Positions 8,556-16,651 of a stretch of DNA of 64,000 nt are shown piece after piece; the first letter of the stretch is position 1; each line of letters begins with the position of its first letter. The notes under the pieces were generated by a model. It did not search any database. It was not told the origin of the DNA and saw only the letters and a program-made list of their open reading frames with translations. The position numbers were made by a program, and so were the translations under genes. Source of the stretch: Sphingobacterium phlebotomi (GTDB taxonomy: Bacteria; Bacteroidota; Bacteroidia; Sphingobacteriales; Sphingobacteriaceae); NCBI RefSeq assembly GCF_008180195.1, contig NZ_VTAV01000001.1:248001-312000 (forward strand), written 5' to 3'.

Positions 8556-11500
8556 ATGAAGCATTTCACGATTATATTAGTCTTGTTTTTATGCATCTTT
8601 GTGTCGCAGTCGTTCGCTAGCGTAAATGATTCACCCGTTACGACAACTAAACAAAGTAGCCACAACAGATTAAACTTTGAAGGAACCCAAGAATTGGTTC
8701 CGGTAAAAGGTACAGTAACCGATGTGGATGGAAACCCAATCCGTAATGTGTCGGTATATGAAAAAGGTACTAATAATGGCACGACAACAGCGACGGATGG
8801 CAGCTACACCATTAATGTAAGTAGTGTTGACATAACACTTGTATTTACGTCTGTAGGGTATATTACACAAGAAAGTCCTGTATCAAGGAGCCAAGGGGTA
8901 AACATCGTATTGCTCGCGGAAGAAAGTGAGCTGGATGAAGTGGTTGTCATTGGTTATCAATCGATACGTAAAAAAGATCTTACGGGAGCCGCGTCGGTGG
9001 TAAATACCAAAAATACAGAAGCGAAGGTGGCGAGGTCGCTGCCGGAAGCGCTACAAGGCCAATCGTCAGGTGTTGTGGTGAGGAATTCCGGAGGACCTGG
9101 TCAAGGTGCCGTAGTCAACATAAGGGGGTTAAGTACCTTATATGGCAATGCTAGCCCTTTGTATGTCATAGACGGGATGCTTTCAGACCCTAACGTAACT
9201 ATCAATACGAATGATATTGAGAGTATCCAAGTGTTAAAAGATGCATCTGCCGCTGCAATATACGGCGCCCGGTCCGCCAACGGCGTTATCATCATTACTA
9301 CCAAACAAGGAAAGGCCGGTGCACCCATGACAGTTAATGCCTCTGCAAGGTATAGTGTTACTAATCTACCGAAGATGTATGATATGATGAGTGGGGCGGA
9401 ATATGTCGCAATGAACCGGCAAGCCTATGAAAATGCGGGTTATACACAGCAAGCTGCTGTGGAAAATTATGACGGTACGGATGTAGATTGGGCGGATGAG
9501 ATGTTCCGTACAGGTTCCATACAAGATTATAGTGTTTCTTTATCCGGTGGTGGCAAGGGTTCCAAGTATTTCCTGTCCGGTGCTTATTTCAAAGATGTAG
9601 GAACGGTGATCGAACGGAAATTTGACAGAGCGGCACTTCGCATTAATACGGAAACTTCGCGAGGCCGTTTCCGTGTGGGAGAAAACATCATGATTTCTTC
9701 CTCTCACGGTCGATCACCATTTTCAGGAGGCGCGTTTGGAGGTAATCCATTCTACGATGCATTCAGTATGTTGCCCATTATTCCGGTTCAGCATACCGCA
9801 TTTGTAAGTGCAGCTAACTCCGGAGGATGGGGCATTGGCTCCGACAATGCGCGAACGTATGCGAGAAATCATGTGGCCCAAGCTTACATTACTAATTCCG
9901 GTTACAACTACTTCAAGCTCATGGGAAATGTATACGGTGAAGCGGATCTTACCGATTGGTTGACCTATCGATTAAATGCCGGTATGGAAACCAGTTTTGA
10001 CAAGAACACGAGTTTACGGGGGCAGGGCATATGGTATTGGAATCAGATAAATGCCCCAACGCGGATCGATGAGGGACGCTCCCAGTTTTTGAGCTATCTT
10101 TTTGAGCATACGCTGAATTTCAATAAGACGTTCGATAAGCACCAACTCAACGGTGTAGTAGGTTATACGCAACAAACCATAGGTAGGGATGGTATCGATG
10201 CGGGAAAGACCGATCTGCTCGAGGCTGGAGATCGCTATTTCAATACGATCAACTCGGCTACCGGAGAAAACACGTCTTCTGGCAGTAGGGGCAGGAATTT
10301 TATAGACTCCTGGTTAGGACGGTTCAACTATACATATGATGATCGTTATTTGGCAACCTTTACCTTCCGCTCAGATAAGGACTCCAGATTCTCCAAAAAT
10401 TATCGTTCTGGATTTTTTCCTTCAGGAGCTTTGGCATGGCGAATTAGCAATGAGCAGTTTTTCGATGTAGATTGGGTGTCTGATTTGAAGCTACGAGGTT
10501 CGTACGGATTGCTAGGTGCGGCCAATTTATCCAATTACCAATATATTGGGCTAATCAATCAGGCACCGCGTGCAATATTTGGAACAGGAGAGCAAAATGC
10601 TTATGTCGGGGGCACACAGGTGAGGTTGGTGGATCCCAACCTGCGGTGGGAAGAGAAAGCGACATTAAACTTAGGCTTTGACGCTTCGTTATTTAACAGG
10701 AAACTAGATGCCTCTTTTAATGTGTTCAGGTCTGTCACTTCCGACGTGCTACTTTATCTACCGATCCCCGGTTATATAGGCAGTTTGGGCGGCGATATAT
10801 TCACGAATATGGGCTCTATTGAAAATAAAGGCGTGGAGCTTGAATTAACCTATAGACCCCAAGTCGAGAACGAAGATGGCTTTCGATGGGATGTAACCGG
10901 AAACATTAGCTTTGTGCGTAATAAAGTGCTGTCGCTTGGCAATCTGGGCGTTGATCCCGCGACCGGGCTTCCTCGAAACTACATACAATCGGGCAATACG
11001 CGGACGCAAGTCGGACGTTCCATTGGCGAATATTATGTGATATTAACGGATGGTATCTTTCAGAATCAAGCTGAAATTGATGAACATCGGGCACAGTCCA
11101 GTATTGTGAAGCCCGGTGACATCCGGTACGTAAACTTGCAAGATATGGGGACTGGAAATGATATTAATTCTGAAGATCGGACATTCGCGGGCACCCCGTG
11201 GCCTACATTCACATCTGGTCTCATGTTTAACGGATATTATAGAAATTTCACACTCAATATGCAATTTTATGGCGTATTCGGCACCAAGCTCTATAACGAT
11301 ATGCGTCGTGATTTTGACGGTATGGGATACTCCAACTATCGGAGAGGGGTTGTACCCTGGACAGCCGAAAACCCGACAGATTTTCCGCGTCTCGGCGTAT
11401 CCTATACCAGTAATACAGCGGGCGATCCCGCAGTGGATCAGGGTATTCAGTCGAATGTTCGGGGCGATACGGAGCGCTGGTTGGAAAATGGTTCGTATCT

Positions 11501-11732
11501 ACGGTTGAGTAATGTGCAATTCGGATATAATGTGCCTAAACGTATATTGGAGAGATGGCATATCCCTTCATTGCAAGTGTATGTGAGCGGACAGAACCTG
11601 CTAACCATCACAAACTATTCCGGGCTCGACCCAGATGTGGTGGGCGCTAATGCCAACCTAGAGCCTGGCGTTGATGTTGGTGGCTGGCCTCCTAACCGGA
11701 TTGTGTCATTCGGTATAGCGCTAGGTTTGTAA
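8556..11732 (+). CDS. SusC/RagA-type TonB-dependent outer membrane receptor
   Basis: About 1058 residues from the start at 8556, chosen because it begins a clean signal peptide (MKHFTIILVLFLCIF...QSFA); an in-frame ATG at 8517 would add 13 residues ahead of it. A carboxypeptidase-regulatory-like domain follows (VKGTVTDVDGNPIRN; GYITQESPV), then the TonB-box-like ELDEVVVIGY, the plug with IRGLSTLYGNASPLYVIDG and the typical LKDASAAAIYGARSANGV, and a 22-strand barrel ending in an aromatic terminus region (IVSFGIALGL). It imports oligosaccharides with its SusD lid. The next gene is SusD after 43 bases. This variant has no STN domain, so it is unlikely to signal to an anti-sigma factor. Confidence 0.95.
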   Translation: MKHFTIILVLFLCIFVSQSFASVNDSPVTTTKQSSHNRLNFEGTQELVPVKGTVTDVDGNPIRNVSVYEKGTNNGTTTATDGSYTINVSSVDITLVFTSVGYITQESPVSRSQGVNIVLLAEESELDEVVVIGYQSIRKKDLTGAASVVNTKNTEAKVARSLPEALQGQSSGVVVRNSGGPGQGAVVNIRGLSTLYGNASPLYVIDGMLSDPNVTINTNDIESIQVLKDASAAAIYGARSANGVIIITTKQGKAGAPMTVNASARYSVTNLPKMYDMMSGAEYVAMNRQAYENAGYTQQAAVENYDGTDVDWADEMFRTGSIQDYSVSLSGGGKGSKYFLSGAYFKDVGTVIERKFDRAALRINTETSRGRFRVGENIMISSSHGRSPFSGGAFGGNPFYDAFSMLPIIPVQHTAFVSAANSGGWGIGSDNARTYARNHVAQAYITNSGYNYFKLMGNVYGEADLTDWLTYRLNAGMETSFDKNTSLRGQGIWYWNQINAPTRIDEGRSQFLSYLFEHTLNFNKTFDKHQLNGVVGYTQQTIGRDGIDAGKTDLLEAGDRYFNTINSATGENTSSGSRGRNFIDSWLGRFNYTYDDRYLATFTFRSDKDSRFSKNYRSGFFPSGALAWRISNEQFFDVDWVSDLKLRGSYGLLGAANLSNYQYIGLINQAPRAIFGTGEQNAYVGGTQVRLVDPNLRWEEKATLNLGFDASLFNRKLDASFNVFRSVTSDVLLYLPIPGYIGSLGGDIFTNMGSIENKGVELELTYRPQVENEDGFRWDVTGNISFVRNKVLSLGNLGVDPATGLPRNYIQSGNTRTQVGRSIGEYYVILTDGIFQNQAEIDEHRAQSSIVKPGDIRYVNLQDMGTGNDINSEDRTFAGTPWPTFTSGLMFNGYYRNFTLNMQFYGVFGTKLYNDMRRDFDGMGYSNYRRGVVPWTAENPTDFPRLGVSYTSNTAGDPAVDQGIQSNVRGDTERWLENGSYLRLSNVQFGYNVPKRILERWHIPSLQVYVSGQNLLTITNYSGLDPDVVGANANLEPGVDVGGWPPNRIVSFGIALGL

Positions 11733-11775
11733 TCGTTGAACCAAAAATGAATGTAGAATCGGACAATTTATTAAG

Positions 11776-13311
11776 ATGAAAAAATTGACAATAATATTAG
11801 CCGCTATCGTTTCTCTCTCTGTTTCGTGTAAGAGAAATTTTGATGAACCGAATCCCGATATGCTAACGGGGGAATCTTACTGGCAAGATGATGTTGATGC
11901 GATCAAAGGGATCAATGCCGTGTACAGTGGCTTGAATAGGAGTAATAATTATTATAATCGTTGGATGCATTTCGTGTATTTGCTGCGATCTGACGAAGGC
12001 TTTGGCTCGGGCGGTGATATTGGGTTAAATAATAATATGGCGTTTTCTTATACCAGCAACAATACCGGTAATGGACAATGGAACGCTATTTTCCATGTCA
12101 ATTATCGGGCGAATCTGGTCATAGCCAACGTGCCCCAGATCACTATGGATGAGGACTTGAAAAACCGTATTGTAGCCGAAGCAAAATTTTTACGGGCGTT
12201 AAATTACTTTAATCTCGTCGTATTTTGGGGGCGTCCGCCACTGGTCTTGGTACCATTGTTACCTACGGATTACCCACCTAACGCAACTCCGGAGCAGGTA
12301 TACATGCAGATTGAAAAGGACTTGACGGAAGCGCTGGCCGATTTGCCAGCGTCGTATGATGCCGCTGATGTTGGCCGTGTTACCAAAGGGGCTGCGCATG
12401 GGTTGCTTGCTAAGGTTTATTTGCAGCAGGGTAAGTTCGATGAGGCGAAAAATGCTATGGAATGGCTAGTGACGGGGGAAGGCGTGTCTAATTATGCTTT
12501 GATGGCCAATTATGCAGATAATTTCGATAAAGATCATGAGAATAACCAGGAGTCGGTTTATGAGATACAATATAAAGAAAATCCTGCAGAGAATGGGGAC
12601 GACGATACTAATCCAGGCATTAGTCTAAATACCGGCACGTCAGTGGCCAAGTTTTTAGCGCCGCCAGCACCCGGTCCGGGATATGCGGATGGTGCGGCGA
12701 GACGCTGGGTAGTGGATGCATTCGAAGCTGAAAGAACCACCGACGACAAGCGGGATCCACGGGCCGGTGTGAGCTTTTTGTACGACTACGCGGATGAACG
12801 CGGACCAGCTTTTACGATGGTATACGGGCAAACATGGCAGCAACGGTATGGCTCCAGTGACAAAAGAGTGTGGTTCAGGAAATTGTTGAACGACCATTGG
12901 AGAAATGAGGAGAATTTTAGCTCGCCGAACAATTACCGGATGATTCGTTATGCCGATATCCTGCTGATGTATGCCGAATGTCTTAATGAAATAGGGCAGA
13001 CTGGAAATGCTTATGCATACGTAGACAGGGTAAGAACCCGCGTCAATCTGCCATCACTGACAGTCGCTAAACCTGGTTTGAATCAGGAGGATTTTCGCCA
13101 ACAGATCAAACATGAAAGATTGTTGGAACTTGCTGGAGAGGGATGGCGTTATTTCGATATGGTACGTTGGGGCGAACTGGCAAACAACTTGGACGTGTTG
13201 AAAGAACGGGACGCAGATTTTAATAATTTTGTACCTGGCAAGCACGAATGGTATCCCATCCCACAAGGCGATGTAGATAATTCAGATTTGACGCAAAATC
13301 CGGGATATTAA
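11776..13311 (+). CDS. SusD/RagB family nutrient-binding lipoprotein
   Basis: 511 residues. The lipoprotein signal ends LSVSC (Cys18), followed by FDEPNPDMLTGESYWQ, a typical SusD opening. Helical TPR-like elements carry KFLRALNYFNLVVFWG near 137-152 and GAAHGLLAKVYLQQGKFDEAK near 205-225, and the C-terminus has RYADILLMYAECLNE and ERLLELAGEGWRYFDMVRWG, all diagnostic of SusD_RagB. The protein forms the surface lid over SusC and binds the glycan. Its stop codon overlaps the first possible start of the next gene, consistent with one operon with SusC, the CBM lipoprotein and the second GH43. Confidence 0.95.
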   Translation: MKKLTIILAAIVSLSVSCKRNFDEPNPDMLTGESYWQDDVDAIKGINAVYSGLNRSNNYYNRWMHFVYLLRSDEGFGSGGDIGLNNNMAFSYTSNNTGNGQWNAIFHVNYRANLVIANVPQITMDEDLKNRIVAEAKFLRALNYFNLVVFWGRPPLVLVPLLPTDYPPNATPEQVYMQIEKDLTEALADLPASYDAADVGRVTKGAAHGLLAKVYLQQGKFDEAKNAMEWLVTGEGVSNYALMANYADNFDKDHENNQESVYEIQYKENPAENGDDDTNPGISLNTGTSVAKFLAPPAPGPGYADGAARRWVVDAFEAERTTDDKRDPRAGVSFLYDYADERGPAFTMVYGQTWQQRYGSSDKRVWFRKLLNDHWRNEENFSSPNNYRMIRYADILLMYAECLNEIGQTGNAYAYVDRVRTRVNLPSLTVAKPGLNQEDFRQQIKHERLLELAGEGWRYFDMVRWGELANNLDVLKERDADFNNFVPGKHEWYPIPQGDVDNSDLTQNPGY

Positions 13312-13361
13312 TGAGTAGAAATAGGATGTTTTGCAAATACAACCTTAAAAAGAGTATGAAC

Positions 13362-14123
13362 ATGAAAAAGTTAGCTTATCTATTTCCGTTTTGTCTGCTG
13401 CTGACAATAACAAGCTGCAAAGATGAAGTGGAAATGCCTTCGAGTACGCTGCCGCCGACGGTTATATTGCAGGCAGATGCCATTGCGATAGCGGAAGGTA
13501 CATATATACTGAATGCCGAAGGAAGAAGCGCCTATGGCGGTGCAAAGCTGCGTAAAGTCGAATTTTATAAAGGAGAGGAGAAAATCGGCGAAAAAGATAT
13601 TGCGCCTTACACATGGGCATATCCGGTCACGGAAAACATACCCGATCAGGAGCTGTCTTTTTATGCCGTTTTGTCTGACGTTGTGGGGAATAGCGTGAAA
13701 AGTGATGTGGTGACGGCAACGGTCAAGGTGTTGCCTATTCGGATAGAGGCTGAACATGCAGTTTTGCGAGGTTTAGCACGGGTGGCTACCGATCAGGAGA
13801 CAAGAGAGACATCATCTAACCAAGCAAAAGTTGGCGCCATCGATAATGCAGAAAGTGGTATTGATATAACGATCGACGTACGAGCGGCGGGAGAATATCT
13901 AATTCGGGTAGCTGCTGGTACTGGTTTTAACGGAACTGCACATAAAATTTATGTGGACGACAAGGAGGCTGAAGCACAGATTTATGATATTCCCAACCTC
14001 GGCTGGAACGTTTGGCAGACCTTCGACATGCTATTTGATCTGGAAGTTGGAAGCCATAAAATAAGCATTCGTCGTCAAAGTGGATATGGAGAATTGGATT
14101 ATGTAGAATATTCAAAACGATAA
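13362..14123 (+). CDS. Surface lipoprotein with Ig-like and CBM6/35-like domains
   Basis: About 253 residues from the start at 13362, chosen because it gives a compact lipoprotein signal ending LTITSC (Cys19); in-frame starts exist upstream at 13311 and 13356. Residues ~30-130 resemble a bacterial Ig-like fold (KVEFYKGEEKIGEKD, then TYTW-like strand and VTATVKVLP). The C-terminal ~125 residues resemble a CBM6/CBM35 jelly roll: IRIEAEHAVL at its start, VGAIDNAESGIDITIDV, AGEYLIRVAAG and the closing GELDYVEY. Such SusE/F-position proteins bind glycan at the cell surface. The ligand is unknown, but the two neighbouring GH43 enzymes suggest an arabinose- or xylose-containing polymer. Confidence 0.8.
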   Translation: MKKLAYLFPFCLLLTITSCKDEVEMPSSTLPPTVILQADAIAIAEGTYILNAEGRSAYGGAKLRKVEFYKGEEKIGEKDIAPYTWAYPVTENIPDQELSFYAVLSDVVGNSVKSDVVTATVKVLPIRIEAEHAVLRGLARVATDQETRETSSNQAKVGAIDNAESGIDITIDVRAAGEYLIRVAAGTGFNGTAHKIYVDDKEAEAQIYDIPNLGWNVWQTFDMLFDLEVGSHKISIRRQSGYGELDYVEYSKR

Positions 14124-14127
14124 TGAT

Positions 14128-15213
14128 ATGAGCAAGAAAATGTATATATATATAGGCGTGTTGCTATTTTTCATAGCTTGTGAAGATAAGGGTGCAGGTC
14201 TCTACCTTGGGGTTCCCAAACCACCGGAAGCTGATCCGGAAGAAGAGGTCATGTATAGAAACCCCGTGTTTGAACCGATTTTAGCAGATCCTACCGTCGT
14301 GCGGGATCCCCGGACGGGGTTATTCTACGCGTACGGAACAGAAGATAACTGGGGAGATGGCGTCGGGAATCGTGTCGTACCGATTGTCAGTTCAGAAAAT
14401 CTAACTTCATGGACGTTGGTCGGACAAGCGTTCTCTACAAAACCTAATTGGAAAAATTCAGGTAATATTTGGGCGCCTGATGTGGTTTATATGGACGGGA
14501 AATTCGTCATGTATTATTCTTATTCTACTTGGGGCGATGCTAATCCGGGAGTCGGGGTCGCGACGGCTGAGCAGCCTGCAGGGCCATTTACCGATCAGGG
14601 GAAGCTTTTTACGAGTAACGAAATAAATGTACCAAATTCTATTGATCCGCATTTCTTTGAAGAAGGGGGGCATCGGTATTTATTTTGGGGAAGTTTTAGC
14701 AATGCTGCTACGCAGGGCACGTATGTGGTCGATTTGAGTGATGATGGTCTGAGCGTACCTGATTTATCGCAAAAGACAAAGATAGCCGCTGGTGATTTTG
14801 AAGCGGTCATGATTCATAAGCGAGAAGATTATTATTACTTCTTTGGTTCTAAGGGGAGTTGTTGTGAAGGAGCCAATAGCCAATATCGGGTATTGGTAGC
14901 CCGTTCAACAAACCTAAAAGGACCTTATCTCGATAGAGATGGGCATGACATCTCGGAGCGTGGTCGAGGTACGATATTACTCCAGGGGAGTGAAATATTT
15001 GCAGGGCCAGGTCATAATTCCCGTATCATGACCGATGATGAGGGAACCGATTGGTTGCTTTATCACGGTATAGACAGGGCTCAAGGAACAGTTTCTAGCG
15101 GCGCTACTAGACGCCCGCTCATGCTGGATAAAATTGAATGGCGAGACGGTTGGCCGTCGATAGGAGGCGCCATACCGAGCGCAATGCGGACAAAGGCTCC
15201 CGTTTTTAATTGA
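14128..15213 (+). CDS. Glycoside hydrolase family 43 lipoprotein (copy 2)
   Basis: 361 residues, starting 4 bases after the preceding stop. The lipoprotein signal ends FFIAC (Cys18). Catalytic residues by position match copy 1: Asp54 in LADPTVV, Asp173 in NSIDPH and Glu225 in AAGDFEAVM. The two proteins agree over almost their whole length, including the Cys pair in GSKGSCCEG and the final WPxI motif near the end, so they are paralogues from a duplication. As the last gene of the SusCD operon it is probably the surface or periplasmic enzyme acting on what SusCD bind. Which GH43 subfamily, and hence substrate, is not settled from sequence reading. Confidence 0.92.
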   Translation: MSKKMYIYIGVLLFFIACEDKGAGLYLGVPKPPEADPEEEVMYRNPVFEPILADPTVVRDPRTGLFYAYGTEDNWGDGVGNRVVPIVSSENLTSWTLVGQAFSTKPNWKNSGNIWAPDVVYMDGKFVMYYSYSTWGDANPGVGVATAEQPAGPFTDQGKLFTSNEINVPNSIDPHFFEEGGHRYLFWGSFSNAATQGTYVVDLSDDGLSVPDLSQKTKIAAGDFEAVMIHKREDYYYFFGSKGSCCEGANSQYRVLVARSTNLKGPYLDRDGHDISERGRGTILLQGSEIFAGPGHNSRIMTDDEGTDWLLYHGIDRAQGTVSSGATRRPLMLDKIEWRDGWPSIGGAIPSAMRTKAPVFN

Positions 15214-15243
15214 TTCATGGATAGAAAAACGATAAAAGACTGT

Positions 15244-15275
15244 CAACGACCCGGTATGTTGATCCGGGTTGGTTG
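15244..15275. terminator. Hairpin between convergent GH43 and PLP-enzyme genes
   Basis: CAACGACCCGG (15244-15254) can pair with CCGGGTTGGTTG (15264-15275) around a 9-base loop, with ACCCGG/CCGGGT perfect. It is in the 67-base gap between two convergent genes. No long T tract follows on either side, so this is a probable but not classic terminator. Confidence 0.5.
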
Positions 15276-15280
15276 ATGGC

Positions 15281-16459
15281 CTAGCTCTCTAAAGCCCCCT
15301 CAAAATCAGCAATAAGATCATCGATATGCTCGATACCTACCGAAATGCGTAGCAGCCCTTTGCTGAAAGATAACTGGTTTCCTTTTTTCTCTGCTTGATG
15401 TGCACCCCACATGCTGGCAGGGTGGGTTATCAAGGATTCTACCCCACCTAAGCTGACCGCGTTGTGGAAGTAATTTAATCTATTTAATATCGCTTGCGCT
15501 CGTTGGAACTGTTCATCATCATCTTTGCCATCAACCTCGATCGCGAGCATACCGGTGAATCCTTTCATCTGTTTTTTTGCTAACGTATGTTGTGGATGAT
15601 CATCTAATCCTACATAAACAACTTTCTTTATCGTGGGTTGTTTTTGCAGCCACTGTGCCAAAGTGAGCGCATTTTCATTAATCTGACGAACACGTAATGC
15701 GAGTGTTTTCAAACCGCGTAGAAGCAACCAAGAGTCAAACGGACTTAACGATGCTCCCAGTAGAAGCGATCTACGCCAAACTTTCTCGATGTATGCTGCC
15801 GAACCACATACCGCGCCGGCTGTAAGGTCGCTATGCCCGCCAAGGTATTTTGTGGCGCTGTGGACAATGATGTCGATACCAAAATCAGCAGGTACTTGGT
15901 TGATAGGAGAGGCAAAAGTGTTGTCTATCATAGTCAAAATACCACGTTCCTGACCAAGCTTACCAATATATTCCAAATCGGTAATATCGAGGTTGGGATT
16001 GGAGGGTGTCTCCACAAAAATGAGTTTTGTATTGGGCTGTATGGCTGCTTCGAAAGCTTGATTGTCAGTTTGGTCTACTTGCGTTACTTCGATGCCATAC
16101 TGCAACAGAAAATCACGAATAAACGTTAATGACGCGGCGTAATGCGCGTTCTGAGCGATGATATGGTCACCACTTTTTACCACAGCGAGGATAGCCGTAC
16201 TGATTGCAGCCATTCCCGTTGCCAATACCAGCGCATCCTCTTTCTTTTCTAATTTCGCGATAAGCGCCGCAGCCTGGCTATTATTGGGATTGCCATGACG
16301 ATGATAAAACTCGGGCGATTTGGTTGCCGCCGCTGCATGTGTAAAAGAATCTATATCATCAGCGAGATACGTGGATGTTTGAAAGATCGGTGTCACAACC
16401 GATTTCGTCGTATTGAAATGTTCACCTTCGTGAATCAAAGAGGTCTCGAGTTTTGCCAT
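15281..16459 (-). CDS. PLP-dependent trans-sulfuration enzyme (cystathionine gamma-synthase/lyase type)
   Basis: 392 residues, the usual length for Cys/Met-metabolism PLP enzymes. The Schiff-base Lys is Lys204 in HSATKYLGGHSD. Other family marks are TGMAAISTAIL near 81-91, IFVETPSNPN near 147-156, IDNTFASP near 178-185, and SLGGVESLITHPASM near 340-354. The family includes cystathionine gamma-synthase, cystathionine gamma-lyase, methionine gamma-lyase and O-acetylhomoserine sulfhydrylase; motifs alone do not separate these. The sequence length and short active-site loops fit cystathionine synthase/lyase best. Its -7 box is only 7 bases from the start codon, so the mRNA may be almost leaderless. 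Confidence 0.9.
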   Translation of the reverse strand: MAKLETSLIHEGEHFNTTKSVVTPIFQTSTYLADDIDSFTHAAAATKSPEFYHRHGNPNNSQAAALIAKLEKKEDALVLATGMAAISTAILAVVKSGDHIIAQNAHYAASLTFIRDFLLQYGIEVTQVDQTDNQAFEAAIQPNTKLIFVETPSNPNLDITDLEYIGKLGQERGILTMIDNTFASPINQVPADFGIDIIVHSATKYLGGHSDLTAGAVCGSAAYIEKVWRRSLLLGASLSPFDSWLLLRGLKTLALRVRQINENALTLAQWLQKQPTIKKVVYVGLDDHPQHTLAKKQMKGFTGMLAIEVDGKDDDEQFQRAQAILNRLNYFHNAVSLGGVESLITHPASMWGAHQAEKKGNQLSFSKGLLRISVGIEHIDDLIADFEGALES

Positions 16460-16466
16460 AATACAG

Positions 16467-16474
16467 CAAAGCTA
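16467..16474 (-). promoter_or_regulatory. -7 box 7 bases from the start codon
   Basis: Minus strand TAGCTTTG matches TAnnTTTG. Only seven bases (CTGTATT) separate it from the ATG at 16459, the same geometry as before mutL. Confidence 0.45.
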
Positions 16475-16510
16475 CTAAATAATCTAGTGTTTTACTAGGG
16501 ATTGTTTTTA

Positions 16511-16651
16511 CGCAGTTTCACTATCCCCTTTTTGACCTTAGACGTCACATCCGGAGATTTGACAGCTGTAGAAATCTATTTTTCGCACTATCCCTTATGT
16601 CAAATATCCGAAGTGACGAGGTTTTTGGTTCTTTTTTACGGGAAAAAAGAA
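16511..16651 (-). repeat. Structured intergenic repeat, truncated copy
   Basis: Read on the minus strand it starts with the hairpin TTCTTTTTT-cccgt-AAAAAAGAA (16651-16629), then the CTCGTCACTTCGGATATTTGACA arm region that pairs with TGTCAAATCTCCGGATGTGAC (whole stem 16544-16617), and fades after GGGATAGTG...CTGCGT near 16511. It matches the first ~140 bases of the copies at 34010 and 38053 but lacks their second half. The first hairpin overlaps the end of mfd, so the last codons of Mfd (CSFFP, stop) are made of repeat sequence. Confidence 0.8.
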
